NCBI RefSeq assembly: GCF_020991275.1 | Contig: NZ_JAJLQY010000006.1 | Span: forward strand, 372,001 to 436,000 | Reading direction: 5' to 3' | Length of the DNA: 64,000 nt | Source of the DNA: Actinocorallia sp. API 0066 | GTDB taxonomy: Bacteria > Actinomycetota > Actinomycetes > Streptosporangiales > Streptosporangiaceae | Part shown: positions 23,784 through 32,564 of the stretch, piece by piece | Layout of the letters: each line of letters begins with the position of its first letter | Numbering within the stretch: the stretch's first letter is position 1 | Position numbers and translations under genes: made by a program | Notes under the pieces: generated by a model | What the model was told of the DNA's origin: nothing | The model's database searches: none | What the model saw: only the letters and a program-made list of their open reading frames with translations

Positions 23784-25120
23784 AGTGGGTCACGGTATCC
23801 CACGGGCTCCCGCGACGTTCCCCGCGAGGCCAGCAGATCCAGGACGAGCGCGGCGGACCAGCTGAAGTCATGGCTTCCCCGGCCCGTCCCGTCGAACGGG
23901 TCGAAGTACTCGCGGAACCCCGACTGGCGGACCAGGCGCAGCGTCGCGCCGCCGATCAGGTCGGCCACCGCGGTGAGGCCGTGCCCGGCCGCGCCCGCCC
24001 ACACGATCCAGTTCGTGTTGATCCACGACGGGCCGCGCCAGTAGCCCGCCCGGTCGAACGCCGAAGCCTGGATGTCGCAGGTCGGCACCGGATAGCCCGC
24101 CGCCCCGGCGAACCTTGACGAAAGCAGCAGCTCGGCCAGGCCGCGCACCGCGTACGCGGGCAGCCCGGGATCCAGCAGAGGCGCGAACGACGCCACCGTG
24201 ACCGCGGGCACCGGCTTGCCCGTCCTGACGTCCAACGCGCGGAAGCAGCGCTGCTCGGGATCCCACAGCCGCTCCAGCAGCGCCTCCCTGACCCGCGCCG
24301 CCGCCTCCCGGTGCGGCACCGGATCCCCGCCGGTGATCTCCGCCAGCTCCGCGACCGCCTGGAGCGCCGCCAGGTAGGTGCCGTTGACGAGCGGGTCCTC
24401 GACGGCGAACGGATGAACGTCCCTGAGATGGCCGTCCTTGTATCCGGCATCCCGCAGGGTCGTCACGAGCCACACGTAGCGCTCGTAGTCGACGCCCGTA
24501 GGGGCGGCCTGCCGGACGGCGTCGGGAGCGTACCGCACCGGCGGCAGGCGTAGGGCGGCCAGCGGCCTATCCCACGCGGGGCTGTTGTCCAGGCCCGACT
24601 CCCACGGGTGGCAGATCGACACGAGGCCCGCGCCGCCCAGGTCCCGGACCGTCGCCAGGTAGCGCAGCTGGGCCGTCAGCCTCGGGAGGATCTCCCGCAG
24701 GAAGGCGCGGCTGCGCTCGACGTCCGGCGCGGCCCGGTGCAGGCGCAGCGCCGCGACCGCCTGCATCGGCGGCGGGGTGATGCCCGACGTCTCCACGTCG
24801 CGCGGCGCGTCCGGACGGCCCCGGCTGCGCCACAGCTCGGGCCCCGGGAAGTAGGCGTGCCTGGCGACCTTCGCGTTGAACACCAGGTGCGGCACCATCC
24901 CGTTGCGCCACTGGGCGCGCAGCACGCTCGCGAGCTCACGCTCGGCGCGCTCGTAGCGGTGCCGGGCCAGGCCCAGGCACACGAAGGCCGAATCCCAGCT
25001 CCACTGGTGCGGGTACAGGCCGGGCGACGGCACCGTCGCCGACCCCGTCCAGTTCGCGTCCAGCACCCGGGCGGCCGCCTGCCAGAGAACCGTCTCGTCA
25101 CCGGTCAGTCGCGGGCTCAT
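23780..25120 (-). CDS. MGH1/GH63-like glycoside hydrolase
   Basis: 446 residues of an (alpha/alpha)6-barrel glycosidase. Signatures: GLYPHQWSWDSAFVCLGLAR near the N-terminus, ISICHPWESG-like SICHPWESGLDNSPAWDR in the middle, and YWRGPSWINTNWIVW near residue 370, as in mannosylglycerate hydrolase and GH63-type enzymes. ATG 25120 is chosen over the GTG one codon upstream. Cytoplasmic by lack of signal. Possible substrates are mannosyl- or glucosylglycerate or other compatible-solute glycosides; the sequence alone does not decide. It is upstream of and coupled to the SAM hydrolase. Confidence 0.85.
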   Translation of the reverse strand: MSPRLTGDETVLWQAAARVLDANWTGSATVPSPGLYPHQWSWDSAFVCLGLARHRYERAERELASVLRAQWRNGMVPHLVFNAKVARHAYFPGPELWRSRGRPDAPRDVETSGITPPPMQAVAALRLHRAAPDVERSRAFLREILPRLTAQLRYLATVRDLGGAGLVSICHPWESGLDNSPAWDRPLAALRLPPVRYAPDAVRQAAPTGVDYERYVWLVTTLRDAGYKDGHLRDVHPFAVEDPLVNGTYLAALQAVAELAEITGGDPVPHREAAARVREALLERLWDPEQRCFRALDVRTGKPVPAVTVASFAPLLDPGLPAYAVRGLAELLLSSRFAGAAGYPVPTCDIQASAFDRAGYWRGPSWINTNWIVWAGAAGHGLTAVADLIGGATLRLVRQSGFREYFDPFDGTGRGSHDFSWSAALVLDLLASRGTSREPVGYRDPL

Positions 25121-25163
25121 CACCCCAGCGTGAACCCGTGTTCGCGTTCTGAAAAGCCCCCCG

Positions 25164-25472
25164 TCAGGTCGCCGCCATCTCCTCTTCCCTCTCCTCCTTG
25201 CGGTGCAGCCGCTCGTTCACCTTCTGCCTGGCCGCTCCCGCCATCTCGCCCGTCCGCGCCCAGCCGTCCCTGGCCAGCTCCCCCGCCCGGTGCGCGCCCT
25301 TGGACCCCGCCTCGGCCGCCTGCTCCCGCACCGACGCCGCCGCCGTCTGCACGGCCGGATGCCCCCAGACGTCGAGCGCCGCCCGCCTGATCTGCTCGTA
25401 CCGCTCGCGACCAGCCCGCGCCCCCAGCACGTACCCCACGGCAAGCCCGCCCGCGAAGATCACCCGCTTCAT
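25164..25472 (-). CDS. Small YtxH-like membrane-anchored protein
   Basis: 102 residues from the ATG at 25472 (MKRVIFAGGLAVGYVLGARAG); a further in-frame ATG at 25502 adds ten residues with no clear ribosome site. One N-terminal membrane helix ends in GARAGRERYEQI, the YtxH-type pattern, then an Ala-rich amphipathic helix (ASVREQAAEAGSKGAHRAGEL) and a charged tail RLHRKEEREEEM. Proteins of this kind are linked to general stress, but the function is unknown. Upstream of the glycosidase in the same direction. Confidence 0.7.
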   Translation of the reverse strand: MKRVIFAGGLAVGYVLGARAGRERYEQIRRAALDVWGHPAVQTAAASVREQAAEAGSKGAHRAGELARDGWARTGEMAGAARQKVNERLHRKEEREEEMAAT

Positions 25473-25633
25473 ATACCCGACCCCCCAGGCCGTCTCCCGC
25501 ACTGCCTACCCCCACCCCCTACCCACCCTCCGCCCGCCGACTCCCCCACCGCCCAAAACCCGTGCGCGACCACCCGCCAACATGCGCTAACCTAGACGCG
25601 CTGGCAGGGAGAACCCCACTCCCCACCACACGA

Positions 25634-25706
25634 TCCCGCGTAGCTCAATTGGCAGAGCAGCCGGCTGTTAACCGGCAGGTTATTGGTTCGAGTCCAATCG
25701 CGGGAG
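25634..25706 (+). tRNA. tRNA-Asn (GTT)
   Basis: Cloverleaf: acceptor TCCCGCG/CGCGGGA, D-arm GCTC...GAGC, anticodon stem GCCGG/CCGGC with loop CTGTTAA (anticodon GTT), T-arm ATTGG TTCGAGT CCAAT, discriminator G. CCA is not encoded. Confidence 0.97.
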
Positions 25707-25732
25707 CTTTTCCGCAAGGCGTTTCCTTGCAG

Positions 25733-25770
25733 CTCAGGGCCGGTTCTCTTTCCCGAGAACCGGCCCTGAG
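25733..25770 (+). terminator. Hairpin terminator after tRNA-Asn
   Basis: Perfect 16-bp stem CTCAGGGCCGGTTCTC / GAGAACCGGCCCTGAG with loop TTTCCC, followed by TCATTTCT, 27 bases after the tRNA. Confidence 0.88.
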
Positions 25771-25973
25771 TCATTTCTGGGTGAGTCATCGGCCTATTCC
25801 GGGGTGGGGAGGGTCTGATCTATTGTCCTTGTGCTTTTGGGCGGCGGTGTGGATCGGGCGGTGGACTGTCGCGACGGTTCGGGGGGTCGGGTTCGGGGGT
25901 GGGGGGTTGGAACGGCTGATCAGGTGGGGTGGAAGGGACGGACGGGGAAGATCGGCTGGGGTAGGTTGGGGGG

Positions 25974-26468
25974 ATGGTGCGGGTGGATCGGTCTGTGCGG
26001 GAGAAGCTCCGGTTGGAGCGGGGTGAGCGGGTGCTCGCCATGGCGGGGACGCGTGGCGGGTCGCATGTCGTGGTGACGCGGTACGCGTTGTATGTGCCGG
26101 ACGGGGAAGACGGGTTGGTGCGGGTGCCGTGGGAGAAGGTGCTGCGGGCCTCGTGGAACGACGAGTGGCTGCACGTGTGGGCGGACGAGGCCGAGTACCA
26201 CGTAAGGCTGACCGAGCCGGGGGCGGTGCCCTCGGTGGTGCAGGAGCGGGTGACGTCCACGGTCGTCGTCAGCAGGTACTTCACCTTCGGTGACGACGGC
26301 GGGGTCCGGATCGTCGGCCGCCGGGCCACCCACGACCGGCCCTCGCCCGCGCCCGACGGGCTCCTCTGGTCCCTCGTCTACGACGCCGACCTCGACTCCA
26401 CCGACCCCGGCGTCAAGAACAAGGCGGAGCAGCTCCTGCTCGCCGTCCGCCGCGAGGTCGGCCTCTGA
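25974..26468 (+). CDS. Conserved hypothetical protein (PH-like)
   Basis: 164 residues; ATG after a G-rich stretch with no sharp ribosome site. It is mostly beta-strand in its first half: ERVLAMAGTRGGSHVVVTRY, YALYVPDG, VRVPWEKVLRASWNDEWLHV, EAEYHVRL. This strand pattern with the WEKVLRASW turn is like small PH-like domains. It ends in a helix VKNKAEQLLLAVRREV. I do not recognise a named family. The upstream region 25771-25973 holds no feature I can support beyond G-richness. Confidence 0.72.
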   Translation: MVRVDRSVREKLRLERGERVLAMAGTRGGSHVVVTRYALYVPDGEDGLVRVPWEKVLRASWNDEWLHVWADEAEYHVRLTEPGAVPSVVQERVTSTVVVSRYFTFGDDGGVRIVGRRATHDRPSPAPDGLLWSLVYDADLDSTDPGVKNKAEQLLLAVRREVGL

Positions 26469-26536
26469 CGCCGCACGGCCGCCCGTCGCCGCGCGGGCTC
26501 AGGGCCGCTGGGCCCGAGGCGGCCTGAGTGCGGGGG

Positions 26537-27376
26537 TCAGGGGTGGCGCCAGGGGCCGGTGGTGGGGATTCGGGTGGGGTCCAGGGCTCTGGAGAGGAGC
26601 CAGGAGGTGATGGCGGCGCCGGCGCGGATGCCGGGGGCGGGGGTGACGGTGAGGGTGGGCGGGAGGGGGGTCGGGGTGGTGTGGAGTTCGCCGTGGGCGG
26701 GGCGGATGGCGGCGTCGGCAAGGGTGAGGAGGTCGGCGTCCAGGAGGGAGTCGCCGGCGGCCAGGAGGTGGGTGAAGGGTTCTCGGGTGGCGAGTTCGCG
26801 GGCGGCGGCGGACTTCGTCAGGGGGATCGGGAGGGCGTAGACCTTGCGGCCCTGCAGGGAGACGGTCCAGGAGCGGGCGGCGCACCAGGCCGTCAGGTCG
26901 TCCAGCCAGCCCGACGGTAGGGAGGCGCGGTCCACGACGGTGTAAGCGAAGAGGTCGGCTGCGACGCGCACGCTCTTGGTGAAAGGGCCGCTCATCGCGC
27001 GGAGCCTGTCGTGGACGTCGAGGACGGGGGCGCAGTCGGCGACGCGTTTGCGTACCCGGGCCGTCCAGGAGGGGTCCTCCTCGCCGTCGACGAGGAGGAA
27101 GCCGCCGTTCGCGCAGATGGCGTAGCGCGGCGGCGGTCCGGGCAGCCGGACGCGCGCGTACTGCTCGGGCGTACGGGTCGTGGTGGGGACGAGCAAGGAG
27201 CGCCGCGCGAGGAGAGCCAACTCCTCGGCTGCCTCCTCGGTGACGTAAGACAGCGGCTTGGCCTGGTACAGCTCCACGCAGAGGAGACGAGGCGGGTGAG
27301 GCACGTCCTCCAGGGCGAGGGCGTTGGCGGAGTAGATGAGGGTGCGATCCAGGTCGGTGCACACGGCGACGGTCAT
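26537..27376 (-). CDS. HAD-family hydrolase of the Ter biosynthetic module
   Basis: 279 residues; ATG overlaps the upstream stop (ATGA). HAD motifs: nucleophile VCTDLDRTLIYSANA (Asp8, Asp10), motif II Thr in LLVPTTTRTPEQY, motif III Lys around LPIPLTKSAAA, motif IV LLAAGDSLLDADLL. A C2-type cap lies between. It closely follows two PRTase genes and a CitE-like gene, the set described by Anantharaman, Iyer and Aravind for Ter-linked systems, where the HAD enzyme is expected to dephosphorylate a nucleoside-like product. The C-terminal 60 codons are Pro/Thr-rich and C-rich. Confidence 0.85.
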   Translation of the reverse strand: MTVAVCTDLDRTLIYSANALALEDVPHPPRLLCVELYQAKPLSYVTEEAAEELALLARRSLLVPTTTRTPEQYARVRLPGPPPRYAICANGGFLLVDGEEDPSWTARVRKRVADCAPVLDVHDRLRAMSGPFTKSVRVAADLFAYTVVDRASLPSGWLDDLTAWCAARSWTVSLQGRKVYALPIPLTKSAAARELATREPFTHLLAAGDSLLDADLLTLADAAIRPAHGELHTTPTPLPPTLTVTPAPGIRAGAAITSWLLSRALDPTRIPTTGPWRHP

Positions 27377-28464
27377 GGGCGGGGCCCCTTGGGTTTGATG
27401 AGGCCGACGCACGCGTAGGGCAGGTCGGCGTCCACCTCCTCGACGGGCACGCCGCGCTCGGCGGCGAGGACGCGGATGTGCGCGAGGTCGGCGTCGGCGC
27501 CGCGCCGGGCCAGCACCTTCCAGGGGACGCGGCGCAGCAGCACGCGGGTGGTCTCCCCCACGCCGGGCTTCACGAGGTTGACGTCGCCGATGCCGTACTC
27601 GGCGCTGATCCGCTGGACGGTCGCCCACCCGGACCAGTCGGGCGCCGCGTCGGCCGGGGGCGGCGCCGGTGTGACGGACGGGAAGTGCGCGGTGACCGCG
27701 TCGAGGAAGAGCTGGGAGACGTCGGCGGGGGCGAGGTCCTTGTAGAACTTGGCTCCGTGGAAGTCGTGCGGCCCGATGAGGTCACGGTTCAGGACGGTTC
27801 GGCTGACGAGCCCGGAGACCGTCGAGTTCAGGCAGGCCGACGGGATCAGGAAGTCCTCGCGGGTGCCGTGGACGCGCACGCAGCGGCCGGGGTCGGCGAG
27901 CACGGCCAGCTCGGGCGAGAACCCTCCCCCGTGCGAATCGAGGGCGGCGGCGAGTTCGCGGGTGATGGCGCCCTTGCCCGTCCAGCCGTCGAGGAACATG
28001 ACGGCGCGCGGGTCGTGGTGGCGGGCGAGCCAATCCATCGCGACGAGGTCGATGCCTCGGCCGCGCACGATGGACACGGCGTAGTGCGGGAGGTCGAGCC
28101 CGTGCGCGTAAGCGGCCCAACGACGGCACAGGACGCCGATGGGCGTCCCGGCGCGGGCGAGGGACACCAGGACGGCGCCGCGCCCCCGCTCGGCGATGAT
28201 CCGCTCGGTGATGGCGGCGACGGCGTCGGCCACCCGCGCGGCGGACGTCTCCAGGGCGGCGTGGAAGAGCCGCTGGTACTCCGGCGACGGCTGGTACTCG
28301 ATCGGCAGGGACTCGGCGTAGTGGGCGGCGCCCGACTGGATCGCCTCCTCCCGTTCCTCTGTCGGCGCCTCAAGGAGGGCGTCGGACAGGTCGGTCAGGA
28401 GCCAGGCGACGTCGTCGGGCCGGTAGCTGCCGAACCCGGGGCCGTGCAGGGGGACGGCGCTCAC
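27373..28464 (-). CDS. PRTase-PELOTA fusion (StiP-type) of the Ter module
   Basis: 363 residues from GTG 28464, which overlaps the upstream stop; the frame is open further upstream but inside the preceding gene. The N-terminal part (residues about 30-260) is a phosphoribosyltransferase-like domain: GAVLVSLARAGTPIGVLCRR, YAVSIVRGRGIDLVAMDWL, VMFLDGWTGKGAITREL. A PELOTA-type RNA-binding domain ends the protein (ISAEYGIGDVNLVKPGVGET, then LACVGLIKPK-like YACVGLIKPKGPRP). Databases often label it cysteine protease StiP; the fold here supports a PRTase. Predicted to make or transfer a ribosyl group in the Ter-linked nucleoside pathway. Confidence 0.82.
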   Translation of the reverse strand: MSAVPLHGPGFGSYRPDDVAWLLTDLSDALLEAPTEEREEAIQSGAAHYAESLPIEYQPSPEYQRLFHAALETSAARVADAVAAITERIIAERGRGAVLVSLARAGTPIGVLCRRWAAYAHGLDLPHYAVSIVRGRGIDLVAMDWLARHHDPRAVMFLDGWTGKGAITRELAAALDSHGGGFSPELAVLADPGRCVRVHGTREDFLIPSACLNSTVSGLVSRTVLNRDLIGPHDFHGAKFYKDLAPADVSQLFLDAVTAHFPSVTPAPPPADAAPDWSGWATVQRISAEYGIGDVNLVKPGVGETTRVLLRRVPWKVLARRGADADLAHIRVLAAERGVPVEEVDADLPYACVGLIKPKGPRP

Positions 28465-30065
28465 GACGGCACCACCGCCACCAGTAGGCGGCCGGTCGTG
28501 GCACGCAGCGCGGGCAGCAGGCCGTCCTGGAGCACGGGTGTGTCCCCTTCCTCGTCGACGACCAGGACGACGGCGTCGAATCCCTGGTCCACGTTGTAGG
28601 CGTACCTCTCGCCCGGCCCGTCGGCGGGCGCGTCGTGCGCGGGGAAGGCGAGCCGGTTCCTGATCGCGTATCCGGGGTCGTCCACGGCGAGGACGGGCGA
28701 GCGCGTTGTGGTCGAGTACCGCACCCGCACGTCGGGCAGCAGGTCGGCGAGCGCCTCGGCGAGCCGCAGCGGCGTGTACATGAGCTCCTCGAACCCGAGC
28801 ACCAGCACCCGCCGCGCCGCCTCCGGCAGCTCCTCCGCCACGGCCGCCGCCATCCCCGGCAGCCCCTTCTCCAGCCTTTCCCGATCTTCCGGGCCGAACC
28901 CGTGCCGCCCCCCCGAAGGCACCTCTTCCGGCCACCCCACATCAACCCGCACAAAACCCTCACTACCGGCGTCGCCGGGAACATCCGTGCCGCTCCGGTC
29001 CGCCACGGCCCCCGCGACGCCGGACGCGCCAGCGCCAGGGACGACGGTGGCGCCCTGAATCTCCATGACCCGCGTGACGCCGGGTGCGGCACCGGACGCA
29101 TCGGGATCACCGGGAACGACGGTGGCGCGCTGGCCCTGTGCGGCCCGCGCGGCGCCGGGGGCGGCCTGAACCTGCTCGGCGCGCGTGGCGGGGTCGGGAT
29201 CGGCGTGCCGGGCGGCTCGTGTGGCGGCGGGTGGGGTGAGGGTGGTGAGGAGGGTCTGGGCGGTCGTCAGAATGTCGGTGGGGTGGGTTACGGTGCCGGT
29301 GGCGAGGGTGACGACGTCGATGCGGGTGTCGAGTTCGGTGGCGAGGGCGGCGGTGGCGGTGTGGTCGGCGGGTGCGCGGAGGTCGATGAGGGAGGCGACG
29401 ATGTAGTGGGGGCGGGGGTGTGCGGCGTGCAGGGCGCGCAGGGTGTTGCGGACGGTACGGCCGGTGGAGAGTTCGTCGTCGACGAGGACGAGGGGGAGGT
29501 CGGTGGTGAGCAGGTCGGGCGGGTCGGGCAGGAGGAGGTGGCTGGTGGCGTGGCTGTGCTCCTCCTCAAAACCGCCGTACGGGGTGACGCCCGGCACGGG
29601 GCGGCGCGTGGAGTGCAGGTACGGGGCCTCGCCGAGCGCGTCGGCGACGCCGTGGCCGAGCGCGGTCGCCGTCTCGGCGTACCCGACGACGACGGCCCGG
29701 CGCGGCAGCGCGTGCGCGACGAGCAGGTCCCGGAGCGCGCCGGGCGCCGCGACGTCCCCGGCGAGCCCGGCCCGGAGCAGCTTCCCCGCGCGCAGCGCCA
29801 CGCCGTCGACCGGCCCCGCCTCGGGTCGCAGGGTGAGGGCGACGAGGCGGCCCAGGAGGAGGGCGGCGGAGTGGACGAGGCGGGGGTCGGTGGGCACGTG
29901 TTTGCCCAGGACGGTGGAGACGAGGAGGTGGGCGCGGCGTGGGTTGCGCCGGACGGCGAGGCCGACGAGGTCGGGCAGCGTGAGCCCGACAGGAGTGGCA
30001 TGGGAGGTGAGGGTGAGGGAAAGCCGGGAGGCGACCCAGGCGCCCGTCCAGACGGGTGCCGTCAC
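28461..30065 (-). CDS. Phosphoribosyltransferase-TRSP fusion of the Ter module
   Basis: 534 residues. The PRTase domain carries the PRPP-binding motif LVLVDDELSTGRTVRNTL near 195-210 and the upstream RRAVVVGYAETATALGHGVA. A 100-residue low-complexity linker (about 285-385) contains two ATVVPG segments, RATVVPGDPDASG and GATVVPGAGASG. The C-terminal TRSP domain follows: VLVLGFEELMYTPLRLAEAL, YSTTTRSPVLAVDDPGYAI, ending with FDAVVLVVDEEGDTP. It overlaps its neighbours on both sides, so the four-gene module is tightly coupled. Predicted to ribosylate a base-like intermediate. Confidence 0.86.
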   Translation of the reverse strand: MTAPVWTGAWVASRLSLTLTSHATPVGLTLPDLVGLAVRRNPRRAHLLVSTVLGKHVPTDPRLVHSAALLLGRLVALTLRPEAGPVDGVALRAGKLLRAGLAGDVAAPGALRDLLVAHALPRRAVVVGYAETATALGHGVADALGEAPYLHSTRRPVPGVTPYGGFEEEHSHATSHLLLPDPPDLLTTDLPLVLVDDELSTGRTVRNTLRALHAAHPRPHYIVASLIDLRAPADHTATAALATELDTRIDVVTLATGTVTHPTDILTTAQTLLTTLTPPAATRAARHADPDPATRAEQVQAAPGAARAAQGQRATVVPGDPDASGAAPGVTRVMEIQGATVVPGAGASGVAGAVADRSGTDVPGDAGSEGFVRVDVGWPEEVPSGGRHGFGPEDRERLEKGLPGMAAAVAEELPEAARRVLVLGFEELMYTPLRLAEALADLLPDVRVRYSTTTRSPVLAVDDPGYAIRNRLAFPAHDAPADGPGERYAYNVDQGFDAVVLVVDEEGDTPVLQDGLLPALRATTGRLLVAVVPS

Positions 30066-31216
30066 CGGGCGCTCACCGCCGCGTCAAAAAGATCAACGAA
30101 TCCGACATTGGGTGCGGCCACTCCAAAGACCTCGGCCCGCAGCAGTGTCCGTTCCGCCCAGGCCCGGTGGGGTTTGGCCTCGTTCATCTTGTTGGCGTAG
30201 CTGGAGGCCATCGCGCCCCCCGCCGGGATGCCCAGGATGTCCGTCGCGTCGCTGAACTCCTCGTGCGACACCACCGAGAGGGCGTGCACCGCCGCGACAT
30301 GGCTCGGGTGGATCACGGTCTTGCCGGTGAGCCCGTTGGCCTTGTCCAGGGTGACCTCGCGGATGAAGCCGTCCAGGTCGGCGGTGATCAGCTGGGCGCG
30401 CAGCACCTCGGCGGAGTTCTCGGCGAACGGCGACTCGCGCAGCAGCGGCTTGAACAGCCGCTCGCCCGCCGAGAAGTACTCCCAGACGGGCCCGGTGACG
30501 GTGAAGGCGGTCCCGTCGGCCCGGCCGAAGACGTTGACGACGTCGGCGATGAGGCTGGCCACGAGGTGGATGTCGTAGATCGTGAGGTCGCGCGGGCGGC
30601 GCAGCCCGTAGGCCGAGCACAGGTCGGTGCCGCCGAGCCGGACGGCGAGGATCTGCTCGCGCCGCTGGTCGAGCAGGGTGGCGACGTCGGTGAGCACCGC
30701 CGTGCGGGTCTCCCGGTAGAGCGCGTCGCGGGTCTCGATCACGGGCATGGCGAGCAGCCGCAGCCCGGCGAGGTCGGCGGCCTCGGCGGTGGCGTCGAGG
30801 TAGAGCTTGCCGCTGCCGGCCTCGAACTTGGGCAGCACGTACCCGGTGATCAGCGCGGCGGCGGGGCCGAGCCGCCGGGTCAGGTCGGGGATCTGCTCCG
30901 GCGTGCGGACCCTGACGAACAGGAGCGGCGCGAGCGCGGGGTCGATCGCCCGGACCTGGGCGACGAGGTTGGCCTCGGCGGCGGGCACGTCGGCGTCGGA
31001 GATCGAGTCCTCCAGGCACAGCACCATGCTGCGCACGCCGAGGGCGGCGCACCGGTGGACGTCGGCGGCGAGCCGGGGCCGGGTGGCCGGGCTGTAGAGG
31101 GTGGCGCCCAGGGCGACGGCGAGGAGGTCCGCCGCCGAGTCGCGACCGAAATCACCCGGTTCGCGGTGGAACAGTGCCGCGCGGCGGGCGGCGTCGATCT
31201 GGTGGAAGTGACGCAC
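30062..31216 (-). CDS. HpcH/HpaI aldolase / citrate lyase-like enzyme (CitE-like) of the Ter module
   Basis: 384 residues. TIM-barrel lyase signatures: SMVLCLEDSISDADVPAAEANL (metal Glu/Asp region), LLFVRVRTPEQIPDL (substrate Arg), LAMPVIETRDALY (metal Glu), LAVRLGGTDLCSAYGLRR (metal Asp), and the C-terminal GKTVIHPSHVAAVH. First gene of the coupled four-gene operon ending in the HAD gene. In Ter-linked clusters this CitE-like enzyme is thought to build a small carbon precursor. The start at 31216 follows a 200-bp intergenic region carrying the terC terminator. Confidence 0.88.
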   Translation of the reverse strand: MRHFHQIDAARRAALFHREPGDFGRDSAADLLAVALGATLYSPATRPRLAADVHRCAALGVRSMVLCLEDSISDADVPAAEANLVAQVRAIDPALAPLLFVRVRTPEQIPDLTRRLGPAAALITGYVLPKFEAGSGKLYLDATAEAADLAGLRLLAMPVIETRDALYRETRTAVLTDVATLLDQRREQILAVRLGGTDLCSAYGLRRPRDLTIYDIHLVASLIADVVNVFGRADGTAFTVTGPVWEYFSAGERLFKPLLRESPFAENSAEVLRAQLITADLDGFIREVTLDKANGLTGKTVIHPSHVAAVHALSVVSHEEFSDATDILGIPAGGAMASSYANKMNEAKPHRAWAERTLLRAEVFGVAAPNVGFVDLFDAAVSAR

Positions 31217-31382
31217 GGCTCAGCTACCTTCCCGTTCGGTCTGAGCGCTCAACGCGGGGCCGTCGCTCGTGGTTCCGGCGGCGCGGGGCAGCGAATGCAA
31301 CTTTAATCACACAGAAGCCCGATGCCCGAAAATCCGGTAAGCACCCAGTTAACTCGGCATAACGGACCGCCGAGAACGCCGA

Positions 31383-31413
31383 GAGCCCCGGCCGTCCGCG
31401 ACGGCCGGGGCTC
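31383..31413. terminator. Hairpin terminator after terC
   Basis: Perfect 13-bp stem GAGCCCCGGCCGT / ACGGCCGGGGCTC with loop CCGCG, 12 bases downstream of the terC-family stop on the minus strand. It separates the terDDC unit from the CitE-PRTase-PRTase-HAD operon. Confidence 0.85.
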
Positions 31414-31424
31414 CGCGTGCGCTG

Positions 31425-32510
31425 TCAGATCCGGCTGGACTCCAGCTCCGGCTGCTCGGGCTCGTCGCTCGCGCGTCCGTTGCGGTTGCGCAGGACGACG
31501 GAGCTGAGGAACGCCGTGATGATCAGGCCCGCGCCGACGCCGCCGGTGATCCACTCCGACAGGTGGTGGCCGATGCTGATCATCATGCAGACCGCGAGCG
31601 CGCCGATCGCCCAGTGGGCGCCGTGCTCCAGGTACCTGAACTCGCTCAGCGTGCCCTGGCGGACCAGGTAGACCGTCATCGACCTGATGTACATCGCGCC
31701 GATGCCCAGGCCGATCGCGATGATGATCGGGTCGGTGCTGATCGCGAACGCGCCGATCACGCCGTCGAAGGAGAACGAGGCGTCCAGGACCTCCAGGTAG
31801 AGGAACAGGAAGAAGCCGGCCTTGCCCGTGGCGAGCACGAGGTCGTTGGGGCCGCGCCGCTTCTCCTCGCCCTCCTCCAGTTCCGGCTGGTTGAACAGCT
31901 CTCCGAGGCCGTTGACCAGGATGTAGGTCACGATGCCCAGGATGCCGGCGACGAGCACGTTGGGCCGGTGCGCGTCGTCGGACACCCAGGTGGCGACCGA
32001 GGCGAGCGTGGCGCCGGCGATGACGACCGGGAGCTGGTCCAGCTTGCCGATGCGCACCAGCGGCTTCTCCAGCCACGCCAGCCAGTGGATGTCGCGGTCC
32101 TCGAAGATCCAGTTCAGGAACAGCATCATGAGGAACATTCCGCCGAACGCGGCGATCATCGGGTAGGCGTACTCCATCTCGGAGTGGTACCTGTCCGGAT
32201 CGTTGAACGCCATGTCCACGGCGCCCCACGGCGACATGTTCGCGGTCAGCGCCACCACGAGGATGGGGAAGACCAGCCGCATGCCGAACACCGCGATCGC
32301 GATGCCGATGGTGAGGAAGATCTTCTGCCAGAAGGGGCTCATCCGCGCCAGGACCTTGGCGTTGACGACCGCGTTGTCGAAGGAGAGCGAGATCTCCAGG
32401 ACCGCGAGGATCGCCACGACCGCCAACGCGGAGAATCCTCCGTAGAGGAAGCCCGCGACCAGGCCGAGGATGGTGACCGCGAACGACCACCCGAACGTAC
32501 GAAAAATCAT
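31425..32510 (-). CDS. TerC-family integral membrane protein (DUF475 type)
   Basis: 361 residues with about nine hydrophobic helices. TerC hallmarks are LEISLSFDNAVVNAKVL near 40 and the paired acidic motif FLYLEVLDASFSFDGVIGAF near 240, which in this family are linked to metal ion transport. The DUF475 subgroup is longer than classical TerC and has the GMFLMMLFLNWIFEDRDIHW segment seen here. It lies 54 bp downstream of terD in the same direction. Expected to sit in the membrane with TerD proteins as a metal-linked stress complex; manganese export is a role shown for some relatives. Confidence 0.9.
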   Translation of the reverse strand: MIFRTFGWSFAVTILGLVAGFLYGGFSALAVVAILAVLEISLSFDNAVVNAKVLARMSPFWQKIFLTIGIAIAVFGMRLVFPILVVALTANMSPWGAVDMAFNDPDRYHSEMEYAYPMIAAFGGMFLMMLFLNWIFEDRDIHWLAWLEKPLVRIGKLDQLPVVIAGATLASVATWVSDDAHRPNVLVAGILGIVTYILVNGLGELFNQPELEEGEEKRRGPNDLVLATGKAGFFLFLYLEVLDASFSFDGVIGAFAISTDPIIIAIGLGIGAMYIRSMTVYLVRQGTLSEFRYLEHGAHWAIGALAVCMMISIGHHLSEWITGGVGAGLIITAFLSSVVLRNRNGRASDEPEQPELESSRI

Positions 32511-32564
32511 GATCTGCTGTCCCTGACCCGCTCGCGCGGGCCTGTTCGCGGCCTCGCGGCCGTG

